A stretch of DNA of 64,000 bases from an uncultured Clostridia bacterium (GTDB lineage Bacteria > Bacillota > Clostridia > UMGS1810). Of this stretch, positions 45,350-53,848 are shown one piece after another. Within the stretch, counting starts at the first letter, position 1. The number at the start of each line of letters is the position of its first letter. The translations under genes were made by a program, and so were the position numbers. The stretch covers positions 26,933-90,932 of the forward strand of contig CAKSTI010000012.1 in the NCBI GenBank assembly GCA_934500705.1. The letters are read 5' to 3'. The notes under the pieces were generated by a model. The model worked only from the letters and a program-made list of their open reading frames with translations, made no database searches and was not told where the DNA came from.

Positions 45350-48157
45350 ATGAAGTCAAGAAGGATTATAGTTACATTGCTTGTAACCGCACTCTTGCTG
45401 TGCCAGGTTTTCCCGGCATCGGTTCTGGGAGCGGCAAGTTACGAAACCGTGACAAACGGCAGTTTTGAGGACGAGGATATTTCAAGCTGCTTTGATGCAA
45501 ACGGAACAACATATACCCGTGAAGTTGATGATGAAAACAATCACTATATTAAGATGACAAGAGCGGCAACTGCAAATTATTGGAGCTGCTTCCGCCCGAA
45601 GTCTGCCATACTTTTAGAAAAGGTCAAAGAATATGGCAGCGGCTTGTACAGATACACGTGCAAATACAAGTCCGGTTCGGGAACATATGAGCTGAACCCA
45701 AGGATAATAGTTAATGATAAAAATAACAATGCTATATTGAATACTAACAATCAGTGCAAGGTAACGGTGAGCGAGGACGGTTGGACCGACTTTACATTTG
45801 ATGTAGAGATACCCGATTGGTCTGAAACGGGAATAGGCAATGTAGTTATATCACAGTATACGCCGATTGATAACACTAAGGATTACGTCCTCCTTATTGA
45901 TGATATGTCATTTGTAAGAGTACCGGAAACACTATCTATATTATCGGCTTCTCCTGTAAGCGACAGCAAAAATGTTGAACCGGGCAGTAAGGTCACGGTA
46001 AAATTTTCGGCAGCTCTTGACGAAACCACACTTGACGCAATACAGGTGAAAGCAGACGGCAAAGATATTCCGGCTACGTTTGATGTTAATGAGGGCAAAC
46101 TTACGATAAACTTTGCAATGGAATATGAAACGCACTACAGCATTATAATTCCGACAAGTGTAAAGGGAACAAACGGTGCGGAGCTTGAATCCGAATACAC
46201 CTATACATTCACAACAAAGTCGGACGGTATTCTTGAAACCGTGACAAACGGCAGTTTTGAGGACGAGGATATTTCAAAAAGTTTTGATGCAAACGGAACA
46301 ACATACACCCGTGAGGCTGATGATGAAAGCAATCATTATATAAAGATGACCAGAGCGGGAGCCGCAGGTTATTGGAGCAGTTTTCGTCCCAAGCCGGGTG
46401 CCGTTTCGGATAAAGTTAAAGAGTACGGTGAGGGAACATACCGTTACACGTGCAAATACAAATCCGGTTCGGGGACATATGAACTGAACCCGAGAGTAAT
46501 AGTGAACGATAAAGACGGTAAGGCTATTGTGAACACCGGCGGTCTGGGCAAGGTTACGGTAACCGAAGGAGTATGGACAACTTTCAGACTTGATGTGACA
46601 ATACCCGATTGGACAGACAGAGGAATGAGCAGTGTAATAATATCGCAGTATACTCCTGATGAAAACACAAAGGATTATGTTCTGCTCATTGACGATATGT
46701 CGTTTGTAAAGATTGCCGATATGCCCGAACAGAATATGAGTGTAACGGGAACAACGGTAAAAAATAATTCTTCGGGTGTTGCAAAAGATACAGACGTTGT
46801 TATATCGTTCTCCGAAGATATAGATGCCGAAACACTGGATGCAATAACCGTAAAAAGCGGCGAAACGGTTGTTTCATCGTTCTGCTCCGTTTCGGGCGGC
46901 GATGTAACTGTCGGCTTTGACAGGAATTACGGGAAAACATACACCGTAACAGTTTCTGACGGATTAAAGTCTGTTTCGGGAAATTCACTCGAAAATGACT
47001 ACACATTGACATTCACGGTCACAGAAAAGCCGGACGACGACGCTCCGAGTTTTGATTTGCCCATTGAGGCAATAACAAACGGTGATTTTGAGGACGAAGA
47101 TGTTGACAGCTACTTTGATAAGCAGAGCACAACATACACAAGACTTTGCGATATAGACGGAAATCACTATATTCAGGTAATTAAACCTGCGGGTGTAAAT
47201 TATTGGGAGTCATTCAGACCGGCACCGGGTAAACTGGCTAAAAAAGTAGCTGAGTACGGCAAGGGTGCATATAGGTACAGTTGCCGATATAAAGCGCTTG
47301 ATGCCGATTTTACAATAACGCCGACGTTTACTGTGATGTCCGGTTCCGATACACTTTTTACTCAGAGGGCGAACATTTCTCTGCTTGACGGGGAGTGGGT
47401 GTATTATGAAACCGAATTGGATTTGAGCAACTTAGCAAGTGACCCGACAGTAATGTATATAGGTCAGTATCTGCCGAATACCTCGACAAATTCGGAATAT
47501 AAGTACTGCATAGATGACATCAGCCTTGAAAAGGTGGAGGGGTTAAAGGTAAGAAACATTTTGCCGGAGAGCGGCAGCTGGAATTCACAGCCCGTAAATG
47601 GCGCAAAATTTGAAATTGAATTTTCAAATAAAATTAAGGAGAGCACATCTCAAAATATTAAATTAAAGCGCAGCGGCAACGAGATTTTGTGCAGTGTTGA
47701 AAAGAAAGATGACTATACGTATGTTTTGTCTGCCGCAGAGGAATTGGAGAAGGGAACGGAATATTCAATTTCGTTTGAGGACGGACTTGAAGATACGTAC
47801 GGCAACAAAATTTCTGCGACGGAATACTCCTTTAAAACCGTTGCTCCGGAATTTTACATTTCCGATATTAAACTAAGCGCAAACAGCGGCACATTAAAAG
47901 CCGGTGATGAAATCAATGCTGTGATTGAATATACAAACCTGACAGATAATCCGCAGGAGTTTATAGTACTGCTGTGCACATATGTTGACGGCAAATATGA
48001 TGCCTTTTTGGCAATATCGAAAGAGGCTTCCGCCAATGTGCAAAACGGAAAAATTGCACTTTCGCATACTGTTACAAAGGATAATACCGTATGCAAGGTT
48101 ATGGCGTGGGACTCCCTTGCCGGAATGACACCGTTATATAATTCTTTGGGTAATTGA
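45350..48157 (+). CDS. Secreted protein alternating CBM-like modules and Big_5 (Ig-like) domains
   Basis: 935 residues with signal peptide (~1-29). Three ~155-residue modules (starting near 31, 295 and 572; NGSFEDED / NGDFEDED) homologous to those in the 34870 protein alternate with three Big_5/SbsA-like domains (for example GSKVTVKFSAALDETTLDAI, EYTYTFTT). The C-terminal ~100 residues end in AWDSLAGMTPLYN, like the 34870 protein's tail. No catalytic residues are visible. Ribosome site AAGGAGG, 12 bp after the GH141-like gene. Probably an extracellular glycan-binding protein. Confidence 0.75.
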   Translation: MKSRRIIVTLLVTALLLCQVFPASVLGAASYETVTNGSFEDEDISSCFDANGTTYTREVDDENNHYIKMTRAATANYWSCFRPKSAILLEKVKEYGSGLYRYTCKYKSGSGTYELNPRIIVNDKNNNAILNTNNQCKVTVSEDGWTDFTFDVEIPDWSETGIGNVVISQYTPIDNTKDYVLLIDDMSFVRVPETLSILSASPVSDSKNVEPGSKVTVKFSAALDETTLDAIQVKADGKDIPATFDVNEGKLTINFAMEYETHYSIIIPTSVKGTNGAELESEYTYTFTTKSDGILETVTNGSFEDEDISKSFDANGTTYTREADDESNHYIKMTRAGAAGYWSSFRPKPGAVSDKVKEYGEGTYRYTCKYKSGSGTYELNPRVIVNDKDGKAIVNTGGLGKVTVTEGVWTTFRLDVTIPDWTDRGMSSVIISQYTPDENTKDYVLLIDDMSFVKIADMPEQNMSVTGTTVKNNSSGVAKDTDVVISFSEDIDAETLDAITVKSGETVVSSFCSVSGGDVTVGFDRNYGKTYTVTVSDGLKSVSGNSLENDYTLTFTVTEKPDDDAPSFDLPIEAITNGDFEDEDVDSYFDKQSTTYTRLCDIDGNHYIQVIKPAGVNYWESFRPAPGKLAKKVAEYGKGAYRYSCRYKALDADFTITPTFTVMSGSDTLFTQRANISLLDGEWVYYETELDLSNLASDPTVMYIGQYLPNTSTNSEYKYCIDDISLEKVEGLKVRNILPESGSWNSQPVNGAKFEIEFSNKIKESTSQNIKLKRSGNEILCSVEKKDDYTYVLSAAEELEKGTEYSISFEDGLEDTYGNKISATEYSFKTVAPEFYISDIKLSANSGTLKAGDEINAVIEYTNLTDNPQEFIVLLCTYVDGKYDAFLAISKEASANVQNGKIALSHTVTKDNTVCKVMAWDSLAGMTPLYNSLGN
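45443..46717 (+). repeat. Internal tandem duplication of a CBM-like/Big_5 unit (792-bp period)
   Basis: 45443-45925 is repeated at 46235-46717 with long identical blocks, including a stretch of more than 40 bases at the start of both. The DNA-level identity shows a recent in-gene duplication of a 264-residue unit. Confidence 0.8.
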
Positions 48158-48174
48158 TACTGCGGAGGAGCCGT

Positions 48175-50832
48175 ATGAAAAAGACAGTATTAAATCACAT
48201 ATTGATACTTTTGATGATATTGCAGGGGCTTTGCACATTTAATGTGCAAGCCCGGCAGTATCAGTGCAGTTTTTATGTTTCACAGACCGGAAGCGACGCA
48301 AATGCCGGTGACGAGGGTCACCCGTTCAAGACTATCACCCGTGCCAAATTGGCCGTCAGAAGTAAACTGAAAAAAAACAAAAATCAGAATATATCAGTTT
48401 TTATCGGCGACGGTAAATATCTTTTGCGGGAGGCTCTTGAATTTGACGGAAACGACTCTCCGTCAAACGGATATAAGGTACGGTACATCGGCGGTAATTC
48501 AACGGTGGTTTCATCGTTGTATTCAAAAGCCGGTTGGGAAAAGCTGGACGGGAAGAATATTTACAGAATTAAAGCGGGCGATGACTGCGGCGGACGAGTT
48601 GTGGAAAACGGCGTCATAAGCGACATTTCCCGATACCCCAACACCGGACATCTGCGTGCGGCGGTTATGCCGGGCGGTGAACAGCCCAAAAAGACAAAAT
48701 TCAGTTACGGTACGGATTTTGAGCCCCAAAATACTAATTTCCAGGTCAGCATTTGGCCGGGCGGTATCGGCGGCGAGGCACAATGGAAGTCCTTTGTGGT
48801 GTATCCGGACAAGGTTGATTATGAGAACAGGGTTATATATTTAAAAACGGCTGTTGATTATGAAGTCGGCAGCGGTTCGGCGTATTGCGTCCGCAATTCC
48901 GTTGATTTTATAGATATTCCGGGAGAGTCCTGCTTTAACAGGGAGGACGGGTATCTCTATTATTATCCACGTGGCGTGTTTGACGAAGCAAATATTATGA
49001 TAGTGGGCAGCAATAACCTGCTTCGCTTTGTCGGTGCACAGAACATTTCCTTTGAAAATGCAAGCCTGATGTATACAGGTGATTTTGCTGATGCCGTGTT
49101 AATAGAAAACAGCAGAGGTGTAGAGATAACGGATTGTGAGATTTCGTACGTCGGCGGTTCGGGCGTGTATGGAGGAATGAATGTATCAAAACTGCAAATT
49201 TGCGGTAATCTCATACACGACACGGGCGCACAGGGCATACATTTGTACGGCAAAGTCGGAACAAAAAAGGTGAATTATTCAAATACCATATCAAACAATA
49301 TGATTTATCGAATGGGAAACGCTTTGGAGTACGCAGAGGGCATAAGGACGGAATATTCCGAGGATAATGTCATATCGCACAATCGGATTTTTGACGGAAA
49401 CGGCACGGGTATAACATCGGCCGGCACATACTATACCAATATAGGCAGTTCGCTTGGCGTCACACGTGAAAATTTCCATCAATATCAGCGTGGTGGAAAT
49501 AATATTATAGAATTTAATGATATATCATATGTGAATAAATTTAGGCAGGACACCGGACTTATTTACACAGCACGTACATATGGCAATATTGTGCGCAATA
49601 ATCACTTGCACGACAGCAGCATACCGGTTTCGTACGGTTACGGTCTTTATTGCGACGACGGGTGCGATGCCGCCGAGGTGTATAACAACATTATTGATAA
49701 TTTGCAGGTTGACACAACCGGTTACGATATGGAGGGCGGTGTTCTCGACCAACCGTATAATCTGATGGGTGTCAACACAAAGTTTTACAATAATATTGCG
49801 GTCGATTGCAACACTTCCGAGGGTGCTCTCATAATAAGGGGAGCTAATGAGTCGGTTTATGAAAACAAAGGACTTGTAATTAAAAGCAATATTATGAGCG
49901 GCTGCGGCGATGTCATATATAATGATGTTTCGTACAGAAACAGAATAATTGCAAATCACATTAAGTATTCGGACTGTAATCTTTGGTACAATGAAGGCAC
50001 GTCAGAGTACGTAGCAAGGTACCGTTACAGCAGACGCAGCTTGGACGAAGTTCCTAAGTACACAATGCAGGAATTAAAGGAAAACACCAAAAATCAGCTT
50101 GAAGCAAATTCGATATTTGCCACGCCCGAATTTGTAAATCCACAAAAAAGGGATTACAGATTAGAGTACACATCACCGGCGTATGACATTGGTTTTAAAG
50201 ATATTGATTATATGAATATGGGTCTTACGGAGGACTTTAAATTTGCCGACAAAAACGATAAGGCTGCATCTTTGTTTATCCGCACGGAAAATAACGACGC
50301 AGATACATCTCTGATATACGGATTTGCCGATATACCGTTAAAGCTCAATGTATATGCAAGAACCGAAAAAGGGTATCTCAAAAAACTTGACAATTCAGAC
50401 ATAAGATTTTCCGCAAGCAAAGCTGACATATCGCCTGACGGAACGGTGACTCCCAAAGGGTTGACAGATGAACCGGTTAGGATTGATGTTACATATGAGA
50501 ATGTTGACACATATTTTTACGTCAAGTTTGTTTCGGAAGAAAAAATTAAATGGAATTTGTCGGACAAAGACAAAAAATCGACTGCATTGGACATTGAAAT
50601 TAATAAGGAATTTATTAAAAGTGCAAACGATGAATTTATGTTTTATGTAAAAAATTCTTCCCAAAACATACTTCAATCGTTTTCGGTTTGTGCAGAAACG
50701 GACAAACAGGATTTGAAATTCAGAGTTTATGACACTTTTATAGACGGAACGGAAAAGTACAGTGTGTTTGTTTACAAAAAATCCGACGGGCAAAAGGTAC
50801 CGTTTGCTTCATTTGATTTTTTGATACAGTAA
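48175..50832 (+). CDS. Second secreted GH141-like beta-helix glycosidase
   Basis: 885 residues from the ATG at 48175 (GGAGGAG upstream); a TTG at 48154 overlapping the previous gene is less likely. Signal peptide ends near FNVQA. Beta-helix domain (~31-689) beginning FYVSQTGSDANAGDEGHPF, with the family's GDGKYLLREALEF, CVRNSVDFIDIPGE and YRLEYTSPAYDIGF segments in the same order as the 41105 protein. The C-terminal ~195 residues are beta domains. Paralogue of 41105 without its stalk and Big_2 modules, so it is probably a freely secreted partner with a different linkage specificity. Substrate unknown. Confidence 0.76.
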   Translation: MKKTVLNHILILLMILQGLCTFNVQARQYQCSFYVSQTGSDANAGDEGHPFKTITRAKLAVRSKLKKNKNQNISVFIGDGKYLLREALEFDGNDSPSNGYKVRYIGGNSTVVSSLYSKAGWEKLDGKNIYRIKAGDDCGGRVVENGVISDISRYPNTGHLRAAVMPGGEQPKKTKFSYGTDFEPQNTNFQVSIWPGGIGGEAQWKSFVVYPDKVDYENRVIYLKTAVDYEVGSGSAYCVRNSVDFIDIPGESCFNREDGYLYYYPRGVFDEANIMIVGSNNLLRFVGAQNISFENASLMYTGDFADAVLIENSRGVEITDCEISYVGGSGVYGGMNVSKLQICGNLIHDTGAQGIHLYGKVGTKKVNYSNTISNNMIYRMGNALEYAEGIRTEYSEDNVISHNRIFDGNGTGITSAGTYYTNIGSSLGVTRENFHQYQRGGNNIIEFNDISYVNKFRQDTGLIYTARTYGNIVRNNHLHDSSIPVSYGYGLYCDDGCDAAEVYNNIIDNLQVDTTGYDMEGGVLDQPYNLMGVNTKFYNNIAVDCNTSEGALIIRGANESVYENKGLVIKSNIMSGCGDVIYNDVSYRNRIIANHIKYSDCNLWYNEGTSEYVARYRYSRRSLDEVPKYTMQELKENTKNQLEANSIFATPEFVNPQKRDYRLEYTSPAYDIGFKDIDYMNMGLTEDFKFADKNDKAASLFIRTENNDADTSLIYGFADIPLKLNVYARTEKGYLKKLDNSDIRFSASKADISPDGTVTPKGLTDEPVRIDVTYENVDTYFYVKFVSEEKIKWNLSDKDKKSTALDIEINKEFIKSANDEFMFYVKNSSQNILQSFSVCAETDKQDLKFRVYDTFIDGTEKYSVFVYKKSDGQKVPFASFDFLIQ

Positions 50833-50879
50833 ACATAAATAGGATATAGCAAATATAAATATAAGAGAGGTTATTTTGT

Positions 50880-53816
50880 ATGACAGACAAGAAAAATTCG
50901 GCTATTGCCGAGCGTCTTGTATACTTTGACAAAACTGTTGCAATTTTAGACCAAGGCGGTAATTATTCGCAGATTATCAGCAGCCTTCAAGCCAAGGGAT
51001 ATTACGTGTATTCAGTGTCAGATGATGATTTGCGCAATAAAACGGCGGACCGCATAGGCAGCATATTGATTATACCCGATGCGCAAAAGTTTGACCCGCA
51101 AAATGCCGAAGCGTTGGACAGATACAGAACCTGTACGGGCAAGGTGATGTTTATAGGCGGTCCTCTTTTCGGCAAGAGGGATATATCGGAAAAATATTCG
51201 GTAATAGAGGGCATAACACCGCAATACAAAGTGTTTTTGGAGAAGGATTGTGATAATTTTGTCATCACGGACAAAGAACACATTTTCGCAGAACTCAAAA
51301 CGGATAACCCTGTTGATGTAGTCTGCCCTGTTATGCGGCCGACGGGAGAAGGATTTGATATGGACCGCAAGGTACGGCTCATTCCGTGCGTCGGTGTGCA
51401 AAAGAACGGTCAGCGTGACGGCGGTATGCGTGGTGCGGCTGCGTATTTTGTCCTTTCCGACACGTCGGGGCATTTGACGCCCACTTGGGGCTCACGTCCG
51501 GGAACTGTTACGGCGACAACAAGAGGAAGTGCTGTCGGCGCATTGGGAATATCATACGGCAACCTTGTCAAAATGAACGGCGGTGTGGAACTTTTATGCG
51601 ATATGATAAAAAATCTTGACAACGGCGTTTTCATATTTGAAGCAGGGGCTGACAAGTATGTATGCAAGCCTCACGAAAAATTTAAGCTGGGTGTAAAAGT
51701 TTTGTCAACTAAATTTGACTATTTGGAGGCAAACGTTTCAATAAAGATTCTTGACGGTACCAAAATAATTTGCGAAAAGCAATTTCCTATGCTCCTAACA
51801 CCTCAGAATTATACAAGCGCTTGTGAAGTTTTTGAAATTGACGATTCAGGCGATTATACAGTTGTAACCGAACTGACTTGCAACGGCGTTTTGACAGAAC
51901 GTACCGAGTCGGAGTTATTTGTATGCGAAAAACAAATCGACGGGAAAGATGAGTTTATTCAGGTAAAAGACGGTGATTTTTACCTGAAAGGTGAAAAGTG
52001 GTATATGCACGGTATAAACTATTGGCCTCTGTATCACGTCAGCCTTGAACTGACCGATTATTGGCTCGGTGCGTTTGACAAATCTATGTACATACCGTCA
52101 GAGGTTGACAAGGACCTTGCATTTTTGAAAAAGCAGCACATAAACAGCGTTGCGGTGAGGATAGACAATGATGACTTTGACAGAGTTATTCAGCCGTTTA
52201 AGGACTTTTTGCACAGATGCAGGAAGTATGATATAAAAATATCATTCAGCTTTGCCAATATAACAAATCCGCTGCACTTCCAAAAGAGAGCATACGAAAA
52301 ACTTATGAGTATGCTTGAAATAGAAAGCGATGCAGCCGTGTTTGCCCTTGATATTGCCTGGGAGGTCGGCTCGCATTTTTATGATGCCAATACAAAGGAC
52401 AAGTTTTTACCGCAGTGGAAAAACTGGCTCAAAGAGCAATACGGCAGTATTGATGAGGCGCAAGAGTATGCCGGCGTGAAGTTTGACCGAGATGACGCAG
52501 GTAATTTGGTATGCCCGGATTGTACGGGATATTTTAAAGACGTTGATGAAAACGGGAGAATACAGCTCACGCTTTTTAGATATTTTATTGAGGATTATGC
52601 AAGCCGCACCTGGAACAGATGCGTGCGTGAGATTAAAAAACTCGATTTGAACCACCTGATAATTACCAGAGCCAACTGCATTTATGACGATATACCAAAC
52701 GGTATAATAGCCCACGCACAAAAGCATCTTGATGTAATAGGTCTTGAAGGATATTCCATTGAGCTGAGCGATGTCGGCTTTGCAGCATCTGTTGCGCAGA
52801 CAGAGGCGGCAAAATTTATATCTAACGGGAAACCCGTTGCCTGGGTTGAATACGGTATGAGCCTTGTCGGTGCAAGCGGATATGCCTTCGGCACAAAAAT
52901 AAAATGGGACAAAGATAATATGTCGCCCTTTGATTTTAAGATTGAGCAGCAGCGTCAGTATCAGGAGCAATTCGATAAAGTTATGAAATACACCGGAACA
53001 AACGGCTCATTTCCGTGGTTTTATGCCGGCGGGTTCAGAAGCACGGAGTCCAGCGATGCCGGATATATTGCTCCGAACGGAGTTATGCGTCCCTGTGCGG
53101 TTGAATACGAAAAAGCGTATAAGTCCGGTCTGTACGGAAATCCTCAGTACGATGAAAGGATTACTTTGTGCGTCGATGTTGATAATTCGGCGGTCGGCTG
53201 GCCGACTATACTGTTTGGAAAGGGCAGATACAGCAAAATGAATATTGACCTGCTCGAAGGTTCGGGCAAAAGTGTTGATATAAGCCGTGTCGACGGTCCC
53301 GGACTTATTACAGCTAAAAAAGCGTATAAAGAGAACAAGGGAATAAAATTTGTTACAACCGGCACAGGTACAACCTCGGCGGACACACCTCTCGAAGCCT
53401 GCGCCAATGTTGAGTATAAGGGCAGAGGCCCGCTCAAATACCTCAATGCGGAATTTAATACCGTTAAGGTTAAAACATCGTGCGGTGAGTTTGAAGTATT
53501 TAACGGTCAGACGCTCCCGGTTGAATCGGGAGAAACAATTACGTTCAGCGTCGAAGTCGGAAATGTTGCAGAGGCAAAGTGGCTTGCTCCGTGCGGCGAA
53601 GTTAAAAACAGCGGAGATGTCTTTATAAAGTGCCTTTTTCAAGACAACGAATATCTGTATCCCATACTTAATGATACCGACAGGTTTGAGGATACGGGAG
53701 CCAGCTGCACAATAAAAGCAGATAAACCCGGAGATATAGTGTTGGTTACAACCGCATATAACCGTGCGGATTTTGGGGAAAGATTTGTTATTCACATAGC
53801 AGACAAATCACTTTAA
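50880..53816 (+). CDS. Clan GH-A glycosidase with GATase-like N-terminal domain (family unclear)
   Basis: 978 residues, no signal peptide. Residues ~6-254 resemble a class-I glutamine-amidotransferase-like/ThuA-like Rossmann domain (KTVAILDQGGNYSQII; VMFIGGPLFG), of the kind seen in GH42 enzymes. An Ig-like part (~255-345) precedes a TIM barrel (~361-750) beginning GEKWYMHGINYWP. Likely acid/base E495 (DIAWEVG) and nucleophile E657 (AWVEYG). The C-terminal ~220 residues are beta. It looks like a GH2/GH35/GH42-type clan GH-A enzyme, but I cannot assign a family. Position before GH31 and GH127-like genes suggests cytoplasmic trimming of imported oligosaccharides. Confidence 0.72.
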   Translation: MTDKKNSAIAERLVYFDKTVAILDQGGNYSQIISSLQAKGYYVYSVSDDDLRNKTADRIGSILIIPDAQKFDPQNAEALDRYRTCTGKVMFIGGPLFGKRDISEKYSVIEGITPQYKVFLEKDCDNFVITDKEHIFAELKTDNPVDVVCPVMRPTGEGFDMDRKVRLIPCVGVQKNGQRDGGMRGAAAYFVLSDTSGHLTPTWGSRPGTVTATTRGSAVGALGISYGNLVKMNGGVELLCDMIKNLDNGVFIFEAGADKYVCKPHEKFKLGVKVLSTKFDYLEANVSIKILDGTKIICEKQFPMLLTPQNYTSACEVFEIDDSGDYTVVTELTCNGVLTERTESELFVCEKQIDGKDEFIQVKDGDFYLKGEKWYMHGINYWPLYHVSLELTDYWLGAFDKSMYIPSEVDKDLAFLKKQHINSVAVRIDNDDFDRVIQPFKDFLHRCRKYDIKISFSFANITNPLHFQKRAYEKLMSMLEIESDAAVFALDIAWEVGSHFYDANTKDKFLPQWKNWLKEQYGSIDEAQEYAGVKFDRDDAGNLVCPDCTGYFKDVDENGRIQLTLFRYFIEDYASRTWNRCVREIKKLDLNHLIITRANCIYDDIPNGIIAHAQKHLDVIGLEGYSIELSDVGFAASVAQTEAAKFISNGKPVAWVEYGMSLVGASGYAFGTKIKWDKDNMSPFDFKIEQQRQYQEQFDKVMKYTGTNGSFPWFYAGGFRSTESSDAGYIAPNGVMRPCAVEYEKAYKSGLYGNPQYDERITLCVDVDNSAVGWPTILFGKGRYSKMNIDLLEGSGKSVDISRVDGPGLITAKKAYKENKGIKFVTTGTGTTSADTPLEACANVEYKGRGPLKYLNAEFNTVKVKTSCGEFEVFNGQTLPVESGETITFSVEVGNVAEAKWLAPCGEVKNSGDVFIKCLFQDNEYLYPILNDTDRFEDTGASCTIKADKPGDIVLVTTAYNRADFGERFVIHIADKSL

Positions 53817-53848
53817 TCATTGCAAAAAACTATCGGACGGAGGATAAT

